Positions 54,394 through 64,000 of a stretch of DNA of 64,000 nucleotides are shown here, one piece after another (the first letter of the stretch is position 1; each line of letters begins with the position of its first letter). The notes beneath the pieces are model-generated. The model was not told the DNA's origin. It saw nothing but the letters and a program-made list of their open reading frames with translations, and searched no databases. The stretch is from Mytilus galloprovincialis. Taxonomy: Eukaryota; Mollusca; Bivalvia; Mytilida; Mytilidae. The DNA is taken from contig NC_134848.1 of NCBI RefSeq assembly GCF_965363235.1, forward strand, positions 59,420,181 to 59,484,180, written 5' to 3'. Position numbers and translations under genes: made by a program.

Positions 54394-56571
54394 TTAATCA
54401 TCAAAGTCGCCGGGGTCAATATTGTAGACCATGAACATCACATCGGCACTACCAATTGAATTATTTCCTCCTGGTGGCGCTAATGTGAATCCCATGAACA
54501 TGAAGGTCCTTATCAAGGAAGCTGAAATAGAAAATTGAAAATTACATTAAATTGTTTAAAATTTAGGTCAGTCTGTAGGATGTTTCAGTGGCAGTTACAG
54601 AAATTTTCAAATTGGGGGGGTCCACTGATTGCCTAAGAGGGGACCCTCTCCAGTTATGCTTTAGTGTATCCCTATGTAATCAACATTTACATTTTTTTCT
54701 TACAAAAGGGGCCTGTCCCCCCTCTCAATCTGTCCTTGTGTTAATCAAACTGTCACATGACATGTACATGATGTAGGGCAACACACTGCTTACATGTACA
54801 TATACTCTTTCAGAGCACCTGAGATTATTGGTTTTAAGTTTGGGTCATGTGTCTTAGTCATAAGTTTGGGTCATGTGTCTTAGTCATAAGTTTCTATGTA
54901 TTCAGGGTTCTCGCTAAGGATTTTTGAAGGTGAGTCCAGGGACTCATCATTTTTAGGTATGATGTGTCCAACAGCAAGAAGAAAATATTTTATTGCAATA
55001 TAAAGTAATATTTTAGTCTCCATTTCCTAACAGGGCAATGAAATGAAATCAAATTCAGATCACTTTTAAACTTTTGCTATAAAATGATGATATTTGTGTT
55101 GAACTGTGTTCAGTTTATACAAAATATTTCAATCTTGATGCATCTGTGGACTCACCAGTTTTGAAAATGGTGAGTCCAGACAGATTTAGATGAGTCCAGG
55201 ACTCATGGACTCGTCTTAGTGAGAACCCTGGTATTATTTTTTTAGTTATAGTGTTTGATGCTTTATTCATATACCAATTTGTCCTCTAAAGTTGAAAACA
55301 ATCTTGAACACTAATATCCTCAAAAAGTACATATGTATACCAATAATATCACTGTACATGTATATAGTCTGTGCCAAATGGTTTTATGGCTTGCCTGAAC
55401 AGAAAGAAATTGACTATATTTTCAAATAAAAAATCTAAAAAATTTCTATCTGTATAATTTTTTGTCTGACATTTTGTCAGTCATACAGTGTTTGGTACAC
55501 ACTGATGTATGTAGTTTTGTTTTATTAAAATGTACATTTAGTTCACTTACCTTGGTCAGACCGATTCTTCTTAAAACAGATGACCACATCATCACATCCT
55601 AAGACTTCTTCAGCATATTCTAACAATCTGACCAAACTAATAATAAAAAAAATTCAAGGTCATGAACATGATGAAGGTGTGCTATTAACTACTTTTTACA
55701 ATAGAAAATGTACAACTATTTTTTTCCAATAATCTGATTGGAAATAGCGAGTTTATGTATTGCTATACTGCTTGACTGAACCTGTTTCATAAAGCATTTA
55801 CAATGTTAATGTTTTCACAACCTTTGAAACCACAACAACTAACATATATAGTTAATATGGAAATTTTTTCAAGGGAACATTTGCTATGATCAATTTCTAA
55901 AGCAGGATTCACAGATTAAAGAATGTATAAAAAATAAAGTAAACAGTCCATACATGTACAATGTACATTCTTAAGCAGCAGAAGTTGGAATTCATTTATG
56001 AAAAGTGACTTAATTTGAAAATAAGCTAAAACTAGTTTATTTATTTATTTTAAGTTTTTTAAAAGTTTCTGTTTAAAGAAAATAACTGGACATATATCTG
56101 ACAATTTATACCTTTCTTTAGATCCTTCAGGCAAGATTCCATTTGGGACTTCAACGTACAACCTCTTATCCACCAAGACGGTCTCCCAACAAACTTTTAT
56201 GGAATCGGCCAAAACTATTTTGAAGCACAAGTTCGAGGCTACCTGGGCTCCTACCAAAAGACTGATGCTGATCTTTCGATCAGCATTCTGGAACATCTGA
56301 TTATCAGTGAACTGACTTTTAGCATTGACAGGGGGCTCTGTTGAAACCCCCACACCGCTGCCCTCTGTCACGAATGACACACTGGCGGCATGGGGAACAT
56401 CAGGAACACGACAGAGGCCCTGGGCCCAGTGATATACTGTACCGCTGACTGGACATGCTGAAATGAAAAATAGTTTATTATCAATACTGTACCGCTGACC
56501 TTTGCTGAAATGAAAAATAGTTTATTATCAATACTGTAAAATAAGAATGATTTTAATTGTTTTGATTTTAG

Positions 56572-56605
<34 letters not shown>

Positions 56606-58121
56606 TACGTCTGAGTCAGTGACAACTCTACAACAGATGTATCCATCGGATCGCCATCAATGATGGTGATACATGGCTGTGTACATAATGTATATACAAC
56701 TCGTCTAAACATCAACCCAACAATGTTAGATCTGTAAATAGAGCCCAGGTGGTCGTGTGGTCTAGCGGGACGGCTGCAGTGCAGGCGATTTGGTGTCACG
56801 ATATCACAGTAGCATGGGTTCGAATCCCGGCGAGGGAAGAACCAAAAATTTGCGAAAGCAAATTTACAGATCTAACATTGTTGGGTTGATGTTTAGACGA
56901 GTTGTATATATATATATATATATATATATGCCAGTATATATATATGTAGATAATAACATATATATATATATATATCATATATATATATATATATATATCA
57001 TGGATATATACAGAGGGGGGATAGGACCTTTATCGGGACTCCGGGATCAGGCGTTTTTAAGCTCTGGATTTCGGGAATTACACCTTCGGGATCTGGGAAT
57101 TCTTTTTTTCAAATTTCGGGATCCGGGATTTAACTTTATTTAACATGTTTAAATTCAGGACATTGGGATTTCGTGTTTTTAAGCTTGGGACTTCGGGATC
57201 AAGACCCCTCCTCCCCCCTTCTATACAGCTCTAGATATTAATGTTCTCTATAAAATATATCTATTTTAATAATCATTTTAATGTCCAACTTGACAAGGCA
57301 TCAGATTCAGTCTTCAAGCTGAATGGCAGCCCTAGCTTGTAAAATTGCTCTCGGGTCTGTAAAAATATATCTACAGGCCAACAGAATCTAACTAAAAATT
57401 TTCAAAAATTGAGCTTCGGGTCTGTAGATTTAACAGTTCATTGTGAACACTGTTCAGACAGATTATTCCTGTTTAATTAAACCTTTAATTATCTAAATGA
57501 CCTCCCCTTGATAGGCATGATAAAAAACATTTTAAAATCAAAAATATTTAAATTTACTATTTTAAAACATTTATAGTAATGACCTTGACCCCAAAATCAT
57601 GGATTTCAATATTCTTCCTCCTCCTTCTTCACCTATCTCAAATAAATTTTATAACGCACAATTCCAATTAATCAAAGGACATCTTCATTTAATAATTTGA
57701 GTAATAAAATATGTAACATACACTCACATATGTACTGTCAATGACCTCGAAAATTAGTCAATAATGATCAGCTGATAGTCATTTGATCACAAAATCGGAT
57801 TGATTAACGACAACGCTAAACACAACGAATGCATCTTAAAAGAAAATGATTTGACGTTTAAAAAAGTTAGCATGTGTGACAATGAATATTAAAAAGTGAA
57901 AGTCTAATTTTATTTTAGAAAATTTCCATTGTAAACAAATATCCGCCATGACAGTGACACCCTTTTTGTTTTTCGTTTTTATTTGAAAGAAATGACTGTA
58001 TGATCTTATGACAAATATCTTACATCTGAGTACTGTGTAAAGCAGGCATCTTCTCCCTTTCTTCTTTCGCTTTCGGGCCAAAGTTTTCGTCAATAACGAT
58101 TGCCTCAGCGGCCCTTAACAT
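54394..58121 (-). CDS. OAZ: Ornithine decarboxylase antizyme (programmed +1 frameshift)
   Basis: Four coding exons: 58121-58024, 56457-56112, 55636-55551 and 54521-54394, all GT-AG. ORF1 (51 aa) starts MLRAAEAIVIDENFG and ends SLGPGPLSCS at a TGA in the string TCC-TGA-T. Shifting +1 there continues DVPHAASVSFVTEG and gives 218 aa in all; human OAZ1 has 228. The ORF2 landmarks are KRLYVEVPNGILPEGSKE, LLEYAEEVLGCDDVVICFKKNR and TFMFMGFTL, the conserved antizyme core that binds ornithine decarboxylase. Antizymes send ornithine decarboxylase to the proteasome without ubiquitin and limit polyamine uptake, and polyamines raise the frameshift rate. The exon 1-2 junction (AT + C) restores ORF1 phase exactly, which supports the start chosen. 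A second ATG (codon 25) is in frame, as in vertebrate antizymes. Confidence 0.94.
54903..55230. mobile_element. MITE with CAGGGTTCTCGCTAAG termini (antizyme intron 3)
   Basis: CAGGGTTCTCGCTAAG at the left and CTTAGTGAGAACCCTG at the right are near-perfect inverted repeats, with 'gtgagtccag' motifs in both halves. GTATT lies outside each end. hAT-like in appearance; no transposase. Confidence 0.8.
56348..56405 (-). promoter_or_regulatory. OAZ: Antizyme frameshift signal: UCC-UGA-U site and 3' RNA stem
   Basis: The slip site TCCTGAT occupies 56405-56399, with the ORF1 stop TGA at 56402-56400. Four bases later CCCCATGCCGC (56395-56385) can pair over all 11 positions (two G-U) with GCGGTGTGGGG (56358-56348). 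The intervening loop holds a TGTCA-TTCG-TGACA hairpin, and ACAGAGGGC in the loop could pair with GCCCCCTGT further 3' (56336-56328) to form a pseudoknot. Invertebrate antizyme mRNAs are known to use such 3' structures. Confidence 0.8.
56577..57002. repeat. tRNA-derived SINE with inverted tail segment, between TA microsatellites (antizyme intron 1)
   Basis: The plus strand at about 56744-56905 shows an A box (TGGTCTAGCGGG), a B box (GGTTCGAATCC) and a tail 'atttacagatctaacattg' to 'gatgtttagacgagttg'. The complement of that tail (about 56697-56740) precedes the tRNA-like head, so the tail sequence flanks the head as an inverted repeat. Runs of TA lie at 56577-56602 and at 56906-57002. The open frames across it are not genes. 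Confidence 0.7.
57013..57225. mobile_element. 'Cgggatttcggg' MITE, copy 2 (antizyme intron 1)
   Basis: GGGGGGATAGGACC to GACCCCTCCTCCCCCC with interior 'tatcgggactccgggatcag', closely matching 10683-10890. Confidence 0.75.
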
Positions 58122-58353
58122 ACTCTGATAATTCTCGCAGCTTCCTACGAGCAACGAAATATTTTTTACTAAACCACGTCGGAAGATCTCGTCTATTTAT
58201 ATCAAATCTTTACGTCATCTGTAATATTTTTACAAATCTTGGAAAAAACGAACTTCAAATTATGTCGTGCTGAATAAAACGATAACGGAAACGTGTTACA
58301 CATATGATCACGTACGTAGGATTGGTCGTAGTATTGAACAGTCCAAGCACGTG
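58122..58353 (-). promoter_or_regulatory. Antizyme promoter and short 5' UTR
   Basis: Reading toward the gene: an E-box CACGTG (58353-58348), a CCAAT box (near 58320), a CRE/ATF-like TGACGTAA (58217-58210) and a TATA box TATAAATAG (58201-58193). Transcription would then start near 58165-58170 and leave a 5' UTR of roughly 45 nt before the ATG at 58121. The spacing is right for a TATA-driven gene. Confidence 0.6.
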
Positions 58354-58449
58354 TTAATTCATTGACCAGAAAAGGCTTAAATCTGTAACGTTTACACAAA
58401 TACTTATAGAAAAAAAGCATTATGACTGCAGTTAGTGTTTTCAAAAGAT

Positions 58450-60090
58450 AAAACCATTATATATCATACTGATAGTCGGTTCATAGTCGCTTATTGAGAC
58501 CAGAGACATCATATGTCTCTGTTGAGACTGATGGACACACTTTTCCCCTTTTTTGGGTAGAAAATTCAAAATATTAGATTTTCTACTGGGATCAATAATA
58601 TCAGTATATATCAAAACATGTAAATTACAGTATACGTACGTAATGAGATTATTAACATGCCAGTAGATAAATTATATTAAATGTATATGTTCCAGACCGT
58701 ATGTGTATTTGGACCATCTGGACTGTATCCGTACGGTCTGGACTGTATGCGTACTTTTTCAAAATACTCATGCGGTACGGTCTGACTAATATTAAGAAGT
58801 TGGACAAGTTTATTAGATACAAATGCACATAACAGATCAACATAGCATAACTGTCAAATTAGTATTAAAAAACTTCAATTTTAAGGAAGCTGGCTTGTCA
58901 TGTTTTGGATTTTTTGTCAGATTTTCGGAATCCTCTGGTTTTATCCATTTAAATGCCTTGAAAAATTTTGACCGGTGACCCCCATTTTTCTTTTTGAAAA
59001 TCTTTTACATGTTTAATAAAAACCATCTGTAAAAGGCTTATAAAATATTAATTACTTTTTAATAGGTTTTAAGAACATAGACTTGTCAATGATAAAGCTA
59101 TGAAAAGTCAAGAGAGAATATTTTCCCGCCAAAATTTCAATGGCTAATATCTCGAAAACAAACACGGTGACCTATATATTTTTTCGGTTCTTTGGATTCC
59201 TTTTTTAATTCCCTATCAATATAAACTAGTGTTTTGAAAAGTTAATTACCTTGAATTCAATGAAATAAAAACTTTATATTTTAACTATTTTTAAAAATCT
59301 GACGGTTATTGAATCTGTTAATCTCTTGTATTTAGCATGTCGATCAGTACTACAATTTAATAGAATTATGATAACTTAAATTGAAGATATCGGAAGTAAA
59401 CATGATGTGGGAGGACAATTTTTTTAGAATATTTAGCAACTTTTACAAAATAAACGCAAATGCAAAGGAACATGCATGCCGTGATGAACTGCAAACATGT
59501 ATAAATGCAAAAAATATTACGTTACTTGGGCGAGAGTACCAAAATAGGATTCAGATATACAATTTAACAAATGTTTAATTTAAATTGTTCGTTTGTACAT
59601 TTTATCCATCTAGTTGCAATAATAACAATTTGTAAAACTAAAAATATTTATATGTACACTAATTTATGAATCTTTGTTTAATAGTATATGCTTACAATTA
59701 TAAAGAGAGTCGGTGGTGACCAGGCTTCACTCATTTATCAAGTTTCAATCAGTCGGTGAGTTAGATGACACGCAGCTGAGAGACATGTATACAAAAAATT
59801 AGAGACAAAACTTGCATTTTACCTCTATGTTCAATTTTAGCAATGTCAGCCATCTTGGTTGGTAGGCAGGGTCATCTGACACAATTCTTTAACTATATAT
59901 ACCCTAATAATGATTGTGGTCAAGTTTGGTAAAATTTGTCTAGGTAGTTTCAGAGGAGAAGATTTTTGCAAAAATTGCCAAAAATTGACTATGAAAGGCT
60001 ATACCGCCTGTAAGGGGTGATTGGTCATTTTGGTCATGTTGTCTAATTTGAAGATCGTACTTTGCTGATCAATTTTTCTGTTTACATTTT
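58450..60090. other. Intergenic, no gene seen
   Basis: Contains a small degenerate tandem 'gtacggtctggactgtatgc' cluster at about 58690-58790; otherwise AT-rich with no supported frame. Confidence 0.45.
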
Positions 60091-60094
60091 GTCT

Positions 60095-61337
60095 TTATCT
60101 ATTATCTATAATACTAAAATAACGAGGTCCAATTTGCCAGCCGTCATCACGTAAAAACGATGAATCAAAGAATTCAACTTTTTATATAACTAATATAGTA
60201 CAATAGTGTTGATTAAAAATTACACTAGTCAAGGCCCCTTTGTTTTCCACGTAATTAATATTGCTAATAATTCAAGAAGTTCCGGATCGAGTCCGACACC
60301 GATACCAATAGTATATTCACCTGTTACCTATTATAGTCCGTTTGACTTCTATAAATCTTCAAAAAATAATTCTTAAAATTTCATTTTTAAAGATAAATAT
60401 TTTTTTTCTTCATGTATGTTAATGTATGATATATACGAACTCTGACTATGAATATCATAATTTTAAACCTATAATCGAAAAAGTTACTCATTAGGTCTCT
60501 ATGTTACTTCAATTTATTTTAATATAAAATACTCAATGGAGTACGTATGAGTAGTGTAACAGCCTTCCATTCAAAACAAAAACATTAGACATGTGCTCTA
60601 AACCTGTTTTATTGTACCATGTGACTTTACTCATTTAAATAACTCTGGTCATGTGATTACTGAGCTTTCTGTATTCAATGAGAAATACAAAAGCATGCAC
60701 ACATGACCAGAGTTATTTAAATGAGTAAAGTCACATGGTACAATGAAACAGGTTAAGAGCACATGTCTAATGTTTTTGTTTTGAATGGAAGGCTGTTACA
60801 CTACTCATACGTACTCCATTGAGTATTTTATATTAAAATAAATTGAAGTAACATAGAGACCTAATGAGTAACTTTCTTGATTATAGGTTTAAAATTATGA
60901 TATTCATAGTCAGAGTTCGTATATATCATACATTAACATACATGAAGAAAAAAAATATTTATCTTTAAAAATGAAATTTTAAGAATTATTTTTTGAAGAT
61001 TTATAGAAGTCAAACGGACTATACCTTATCTGTACGTTCCGCATCTGACAGGCGCACCACCAAACGGTGTATTTAGAATTTTGCTGTATACTGTTGAGTA
61101 AAAAATACTCCATTCCAGGCCCTTTTGTTTTTCCAAATTATTAATATTACGAATAATTGATAGGTTCCAGCTCGACGGGCTCAAACAGAAAGATTTTGAA
61201 AGCAGAGAAAACTGTGCATCTTATAATCGGCACTGACTTTATCAGATGACAATATCAATACTAAAATAAGGCATACGCATAGTTATATACTTTAATTCAG
61301 TCACGGACCCGCGATATCACGGGTGTGTTCTAGTAAT
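60095..61337. repeat. Bivalve interspersed element interrupted by a large palindrome
   Basis: The left part, from 'attatctataatactaaaat' with 'cgaggtccaatttgccagcc', and the right part, ending 'gacccgcgatatcacgggtg', look like the two ends of one dispersed element. The two halves share related phrases near 60234 and 61118 ('aggcccctttgttttcc' and 'aggcccttttgtttttcc'). The palindrome 60332-61023 lies inside. Confidence 0.5.
60332..61023. mobile_element. Foldback element with 324-bp arms
   Basis: The left arm 60332-60655 and right arm 60700-61023 have the same length (324 bp) and are almost perfect complements, with a 44-bp loop. The ends read TATAGTCCGTTTGAC and its complement, compatible with a TA target duplication outside TAGTCCGTTTGAC. 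Only a handful of mismatches were noticed, so the element is young or kept similar by conversion. Confidence 0.9.
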
Positions 61338-62169
61338 ATATAAGATACTAACCAAAAAAAGGTACATGTAGATAGATCTAGACTTGATGATAATTTACCC
61401 CTTGTCAGATTTACTCTAAATGCTTTAGTTTCAGAGAAACAAGATAAACACTGCATTTTTGCAATGACGGCCATCCTGTTTGATGAGCGGATCGATCATT
61501 GAAGACACATATCATGATGAGAAAAGCTCACTTGCCTCTTTTGAACCAGGTAATCTAAAACACTTGCCTCTTTTGAACCAGGTAAGCTAAAACGGATATA
61601 GTTAATAAAAACTATATATAAATCTAACGTTATCGACCAGTGGAATAAGTGAAAAACAACTGTTATATAATTGACTTGGTACAGTAATTTACCCAAAAAA
61701 CTCGTTTTAATTCACTTCAATGAAAATTCCCCATCGAAACTTACCAAGAAAGATAACCTGCAGGATAATTGTAGGTCTGTTGTTTTGGAATTCACCCAAA
61801 AATGAAAAACCAAATCTTCCGTCCCCAAATTACATAACTGTGCTTACAAATAATATTATGATATAGTTTTTTTGGTTTTATTTTTTGATGTTTGTTTGTT
61901 TGTTTGTTTGGTTTTTTTTTTGGGGGGGGGGGGCAGTGCTTCACGAAACCTTTACTATTTATCAATTAATAACACCAGTCTTATCATCAATGATAGTTGA
62001 GATACAAAGTCTTTTCAGCAAACAATCGACATTCCCATGTGAGGCAACTGTGCTCTTCTTCTTGCTGACTTGTTCTTTCATACAGCCGAGGCTGACTTAA
62101 TAAACATGATAAAGGAGCCTCTTTGGAAAAATATTTCACATAACGGTACATGTACAAGATGCATATGTC
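61338..62169. other. Intergenic; short local duplication, T/G runs
   Basis: A 31-bp direct duplication 'cttgcctcttttgaaccagg' occurs at 61531 and 61562. A TTTG microsatellite with long T and G runs lies at 61888-61934. No gene. Confidence 0.5.
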
Positions 62170-62490
62170 CTCTCACTTAATCATTTAAAATTTATTGAAC
62201 GCATCTATCCCATCGAACTCGAAATAATGGATACAGCAGATACAGTTTAAAGTCTGCTTCATAACTTGATCCATATCTAGAAATTGACAACGAGGGTCTG
62301 TTAAAGGAGATGATTTGTATATTTGATCAGCTTATCAATTGAGAAATTTCCATCTTTATGTTGCCACATTACAATCTCTCGGCTGATACGATACTAGTAT
62401 TCCGGAGTTTGCATTTCCTTTCGGGACTTTCGTTAATAGAGGACTGCTCACAAGGAAACTGTTATATTCCATTATATTAATGCAGGAATC
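62170..62490 (+). mobile_element. Decayed reverse transcriptase relic
   Basis: A plus-strand match in wording to the retroelement at 18219-18722 (FIERIYPIELEIMDTADT against YVERIYPIELEIKDTTDT, then LIRY), clearly broken and older. Only a fossil fragment of the polymerase remains. Confidence 0.65.
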
Positions 62491-62859
62491 TTATCATGGG
62501 TACGTACGGCATTACATGTGACTACACAACTTACAATTTCTATTTGTTCTTATTGACAAAAATGCGTTAGCAAAACAAACAGACATAATAGGTAAAAATA
62601 TCAAAATTTGGGCTACAGCAGTCAACACTATGCTATTGTCTTAATGATTAATAAAAACCACTATCAACTATGTCAACAAAGAAAAAACAAAATGTTTACG
62701 ATAATAATAATTACTACAAATGATAGCGTTTGCAAGGTGTGATGACAGGAGCAAAGAGCGATGAATATGGGCTGTCACTGGAAGGTGAGGATATGTTCGA
62801 TAGAGATAAACAGCTAGTCTGCCCTGCGACAAACCACATATGGGTCCCGGCCTATTATA

Positions 62860-62873
62860 GTTGCCAAGGCAAC
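62860..62873. promoter_or_regulatory. Perfect palindromic X-box (RFX-type site)
   Basis: GTTGCCAAGGCAAC is a full two-half-site RFX consensus. The surrounding 62730-63000 is more CpG-rich than its neighbours and contains ACACGC and CACATGACGTG strings, so this may be a promoter or enhancer of a gene outside the window. No exon is recognised nearby. Confidence 0.5.
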
Positions 62874-63355
62874 TCACATATTTGCGTGCGTTACACGCTT
62901 TTTCAACGGTTTACACGCATGCATTTTGTCACATGACGTGTACACGTATTTCGCCACCATACACTTCATTGCACGATTTTTCGTGGATTTGGATTTTTTA
63001 GTCATTATAACTATATCGCTAGTCTCGGTTTTTTACCTAAGAAGATGATAAATCTCAAAAAACTCGGAGTAATTGTTGGGACGTAGATTCCCTCAAATAG
63101 AAGTTGTTATTCTTCGTTAACCTGCAGTGTCGTGGCTAAAGTAAATCCTTTTCGATATGCAATTTTTGTCCAAATTTCATGCCCTGCATAGCCCTGGCCA
63201 AACATAATTCAATTGAAACCTATTCCTTTTGCGTTTGTGCAAATTATACATGAACTATTTGTCATTGGACTTTCAACAACACACAACAAGGAATCAACAA
63301 AGAAAGACAAGATGAATGAACCATCAAAGCTTCAACTATCACAGTGACTATTATA

Positions 63356-63569
63356 TAGGGCTCATCACGGTTAGTTCGGCCATATTGGAAAGGGGGCAGA
63401 TTTTCATAATGGAGGTAAAAATGGTGTGAAAAATACAAGAACACATCATTAAAACAGAGCAGTTTCTTAGAAACATGCATAGGATTTCCCACACTTTCAT
63501 ACTATTTCCACCTTTTTCAATAAAATCTGCCCCAATCCAATATGGCCGAATTAACCGTGAAGAGCCCTA
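63356..63569. mobile_element. MITE with TAGGGCTCATCACGGTTA termini
   Basis: TAGGGCTCATCACGGTTA at the left pairs with TTAACCGTGAAGAGCCCTA at the right (one-base offset). Inner complementary pieces are 'ttcggccatattgga' and 'ggggcagatttt'. No coding content. Confidence 0.8.
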
Positions 63570-64000
63570 TTCAATACGACAAGATTAAGTTATGCTTTTA
63601 ATTATATTGCAGAGAAAATATACATGGAACATTGTTGAATAAATATGTAAATAATTTTGGCACAATACACTATCACAGTCTTTAGATACACATGATACGC
63701 CAATCAGTTCAATAACACATTCAAACTTTATTAAAACATATATCTTTCAATCAACACTTACTTTGCAATTAAAATTAAACATAGTTGAAATATTAGGCAA
63801 ATGACTGTTAAATTCGAATTCGTTAACTCAAACGACCATAAAATATTTATCAAATAACCACAAACTCTTACATGGGAGACGCCACTTGCAGAGACAAGCG
63901 CACATTTTATTATAAATATGAGTATAATATTGTGGAAAGTTCATATAAATACACAGGTATTAAGCAGCTTGTACATGTACTGGTTTACCCATACTAGTTT
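63570..64000. other. Right edge, nothing recognised
   Basis: AT-rich sequence without a credible frame or repeat up to the window end. Confidence 0.4.

Noticed and set aside
56744-56850. tRNA gene in antizyme intron 1
   Set aside because: A and B boxes are good, but the spacing and the appended repeated tail identify a SINE; no complete cloverleaf.
58202-58444. 80-aa minus-strand frame upstream of antizyme
   Set aside because: It overlaps the promoter motifs (TATA, CRE, E-box), has no family resemblance and lacks support as a separate exon.

Overview
The window looks like nuclear DNA from a marine bivalve, most likely a mussel (Mytilidae). It is AT-rich and intron-rich. It is full of short interspersed repeats, foldback/MITE elements and minisatellite-cored elements of kinds I recognise from mussel sequence. 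I ran no database search, so the species call is inference.

Three host genes can be assembled by eye with consistent GT-AG junctions and reading phase. (1) On the minus strand at 7540-12566, a three-exon SLC25A44-type mitochondrial carrier of 326 aa. (2) On the plus strand at 20068-48586, a 22-exon iron regulatory protein / cytosolic aconitase of 928 aa. It keeps all three iron-sulfur cluster cysteines. (3) On the minus strand at 54394-58121, a four-exon ornithine decarboxylase antizyme of 218 aa, which needs +1 ribosomal frameshifting at a TCC-TGA-T site. A strong RNA stem is predicted just 3' of that site.

The most interesting observation is exon 5 of the iron regulatory protein gene (26518-26625). 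It is a 108-nt, phase-symmetric exon encoding a cysteine-rich insert. The insert carries the landmarks of the insertion that distinguishes vertebrate IRP2 from IRP1: PNPGGG, a CxxxC pair, and CPFH, which contains the Cys-Pro heme regulatory motif of human IRP2. It sits at the same place in the protein, in a gene whose backbone is otherwise IRP1/aconitase-like. Skipping the exon would keep the frame, so one gene could make both an IRP1-type and an IRP2-type protein.

Layout: 1-7.2 kb intergenic repeats (tandem-module element, MITEs, a 167-bp-arm foldback element); 7.5-12.6 kb carrier gene, with decayed copies of an exon end in one intron; 12.6-20 kb intergenic, with inverted minisatellite arrays, a retroelement fragment and nested mussel repeats; 20.0-48.6 kb iron regulatory protein gene, whose introns hold four copies of one 168-bp-unit element, all in the same orientation, plus LINE, SINE, MITE and hAT-like insertions; 48.6-54.4 kb intergenic; 54.4-58.2 kb antizyme gene with a recognisable promoter; 58.2-64 kb intergenic, with a 324-bp-arm palindrome nested in another repeat, a second retroelement relic and a perfect RFX-type X-box. 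The three genes are unrelated housekeeping genes (mitochondrial amino-acid transport, iron homeostasis, polyamine control); nothing suggests an operon-like relation.
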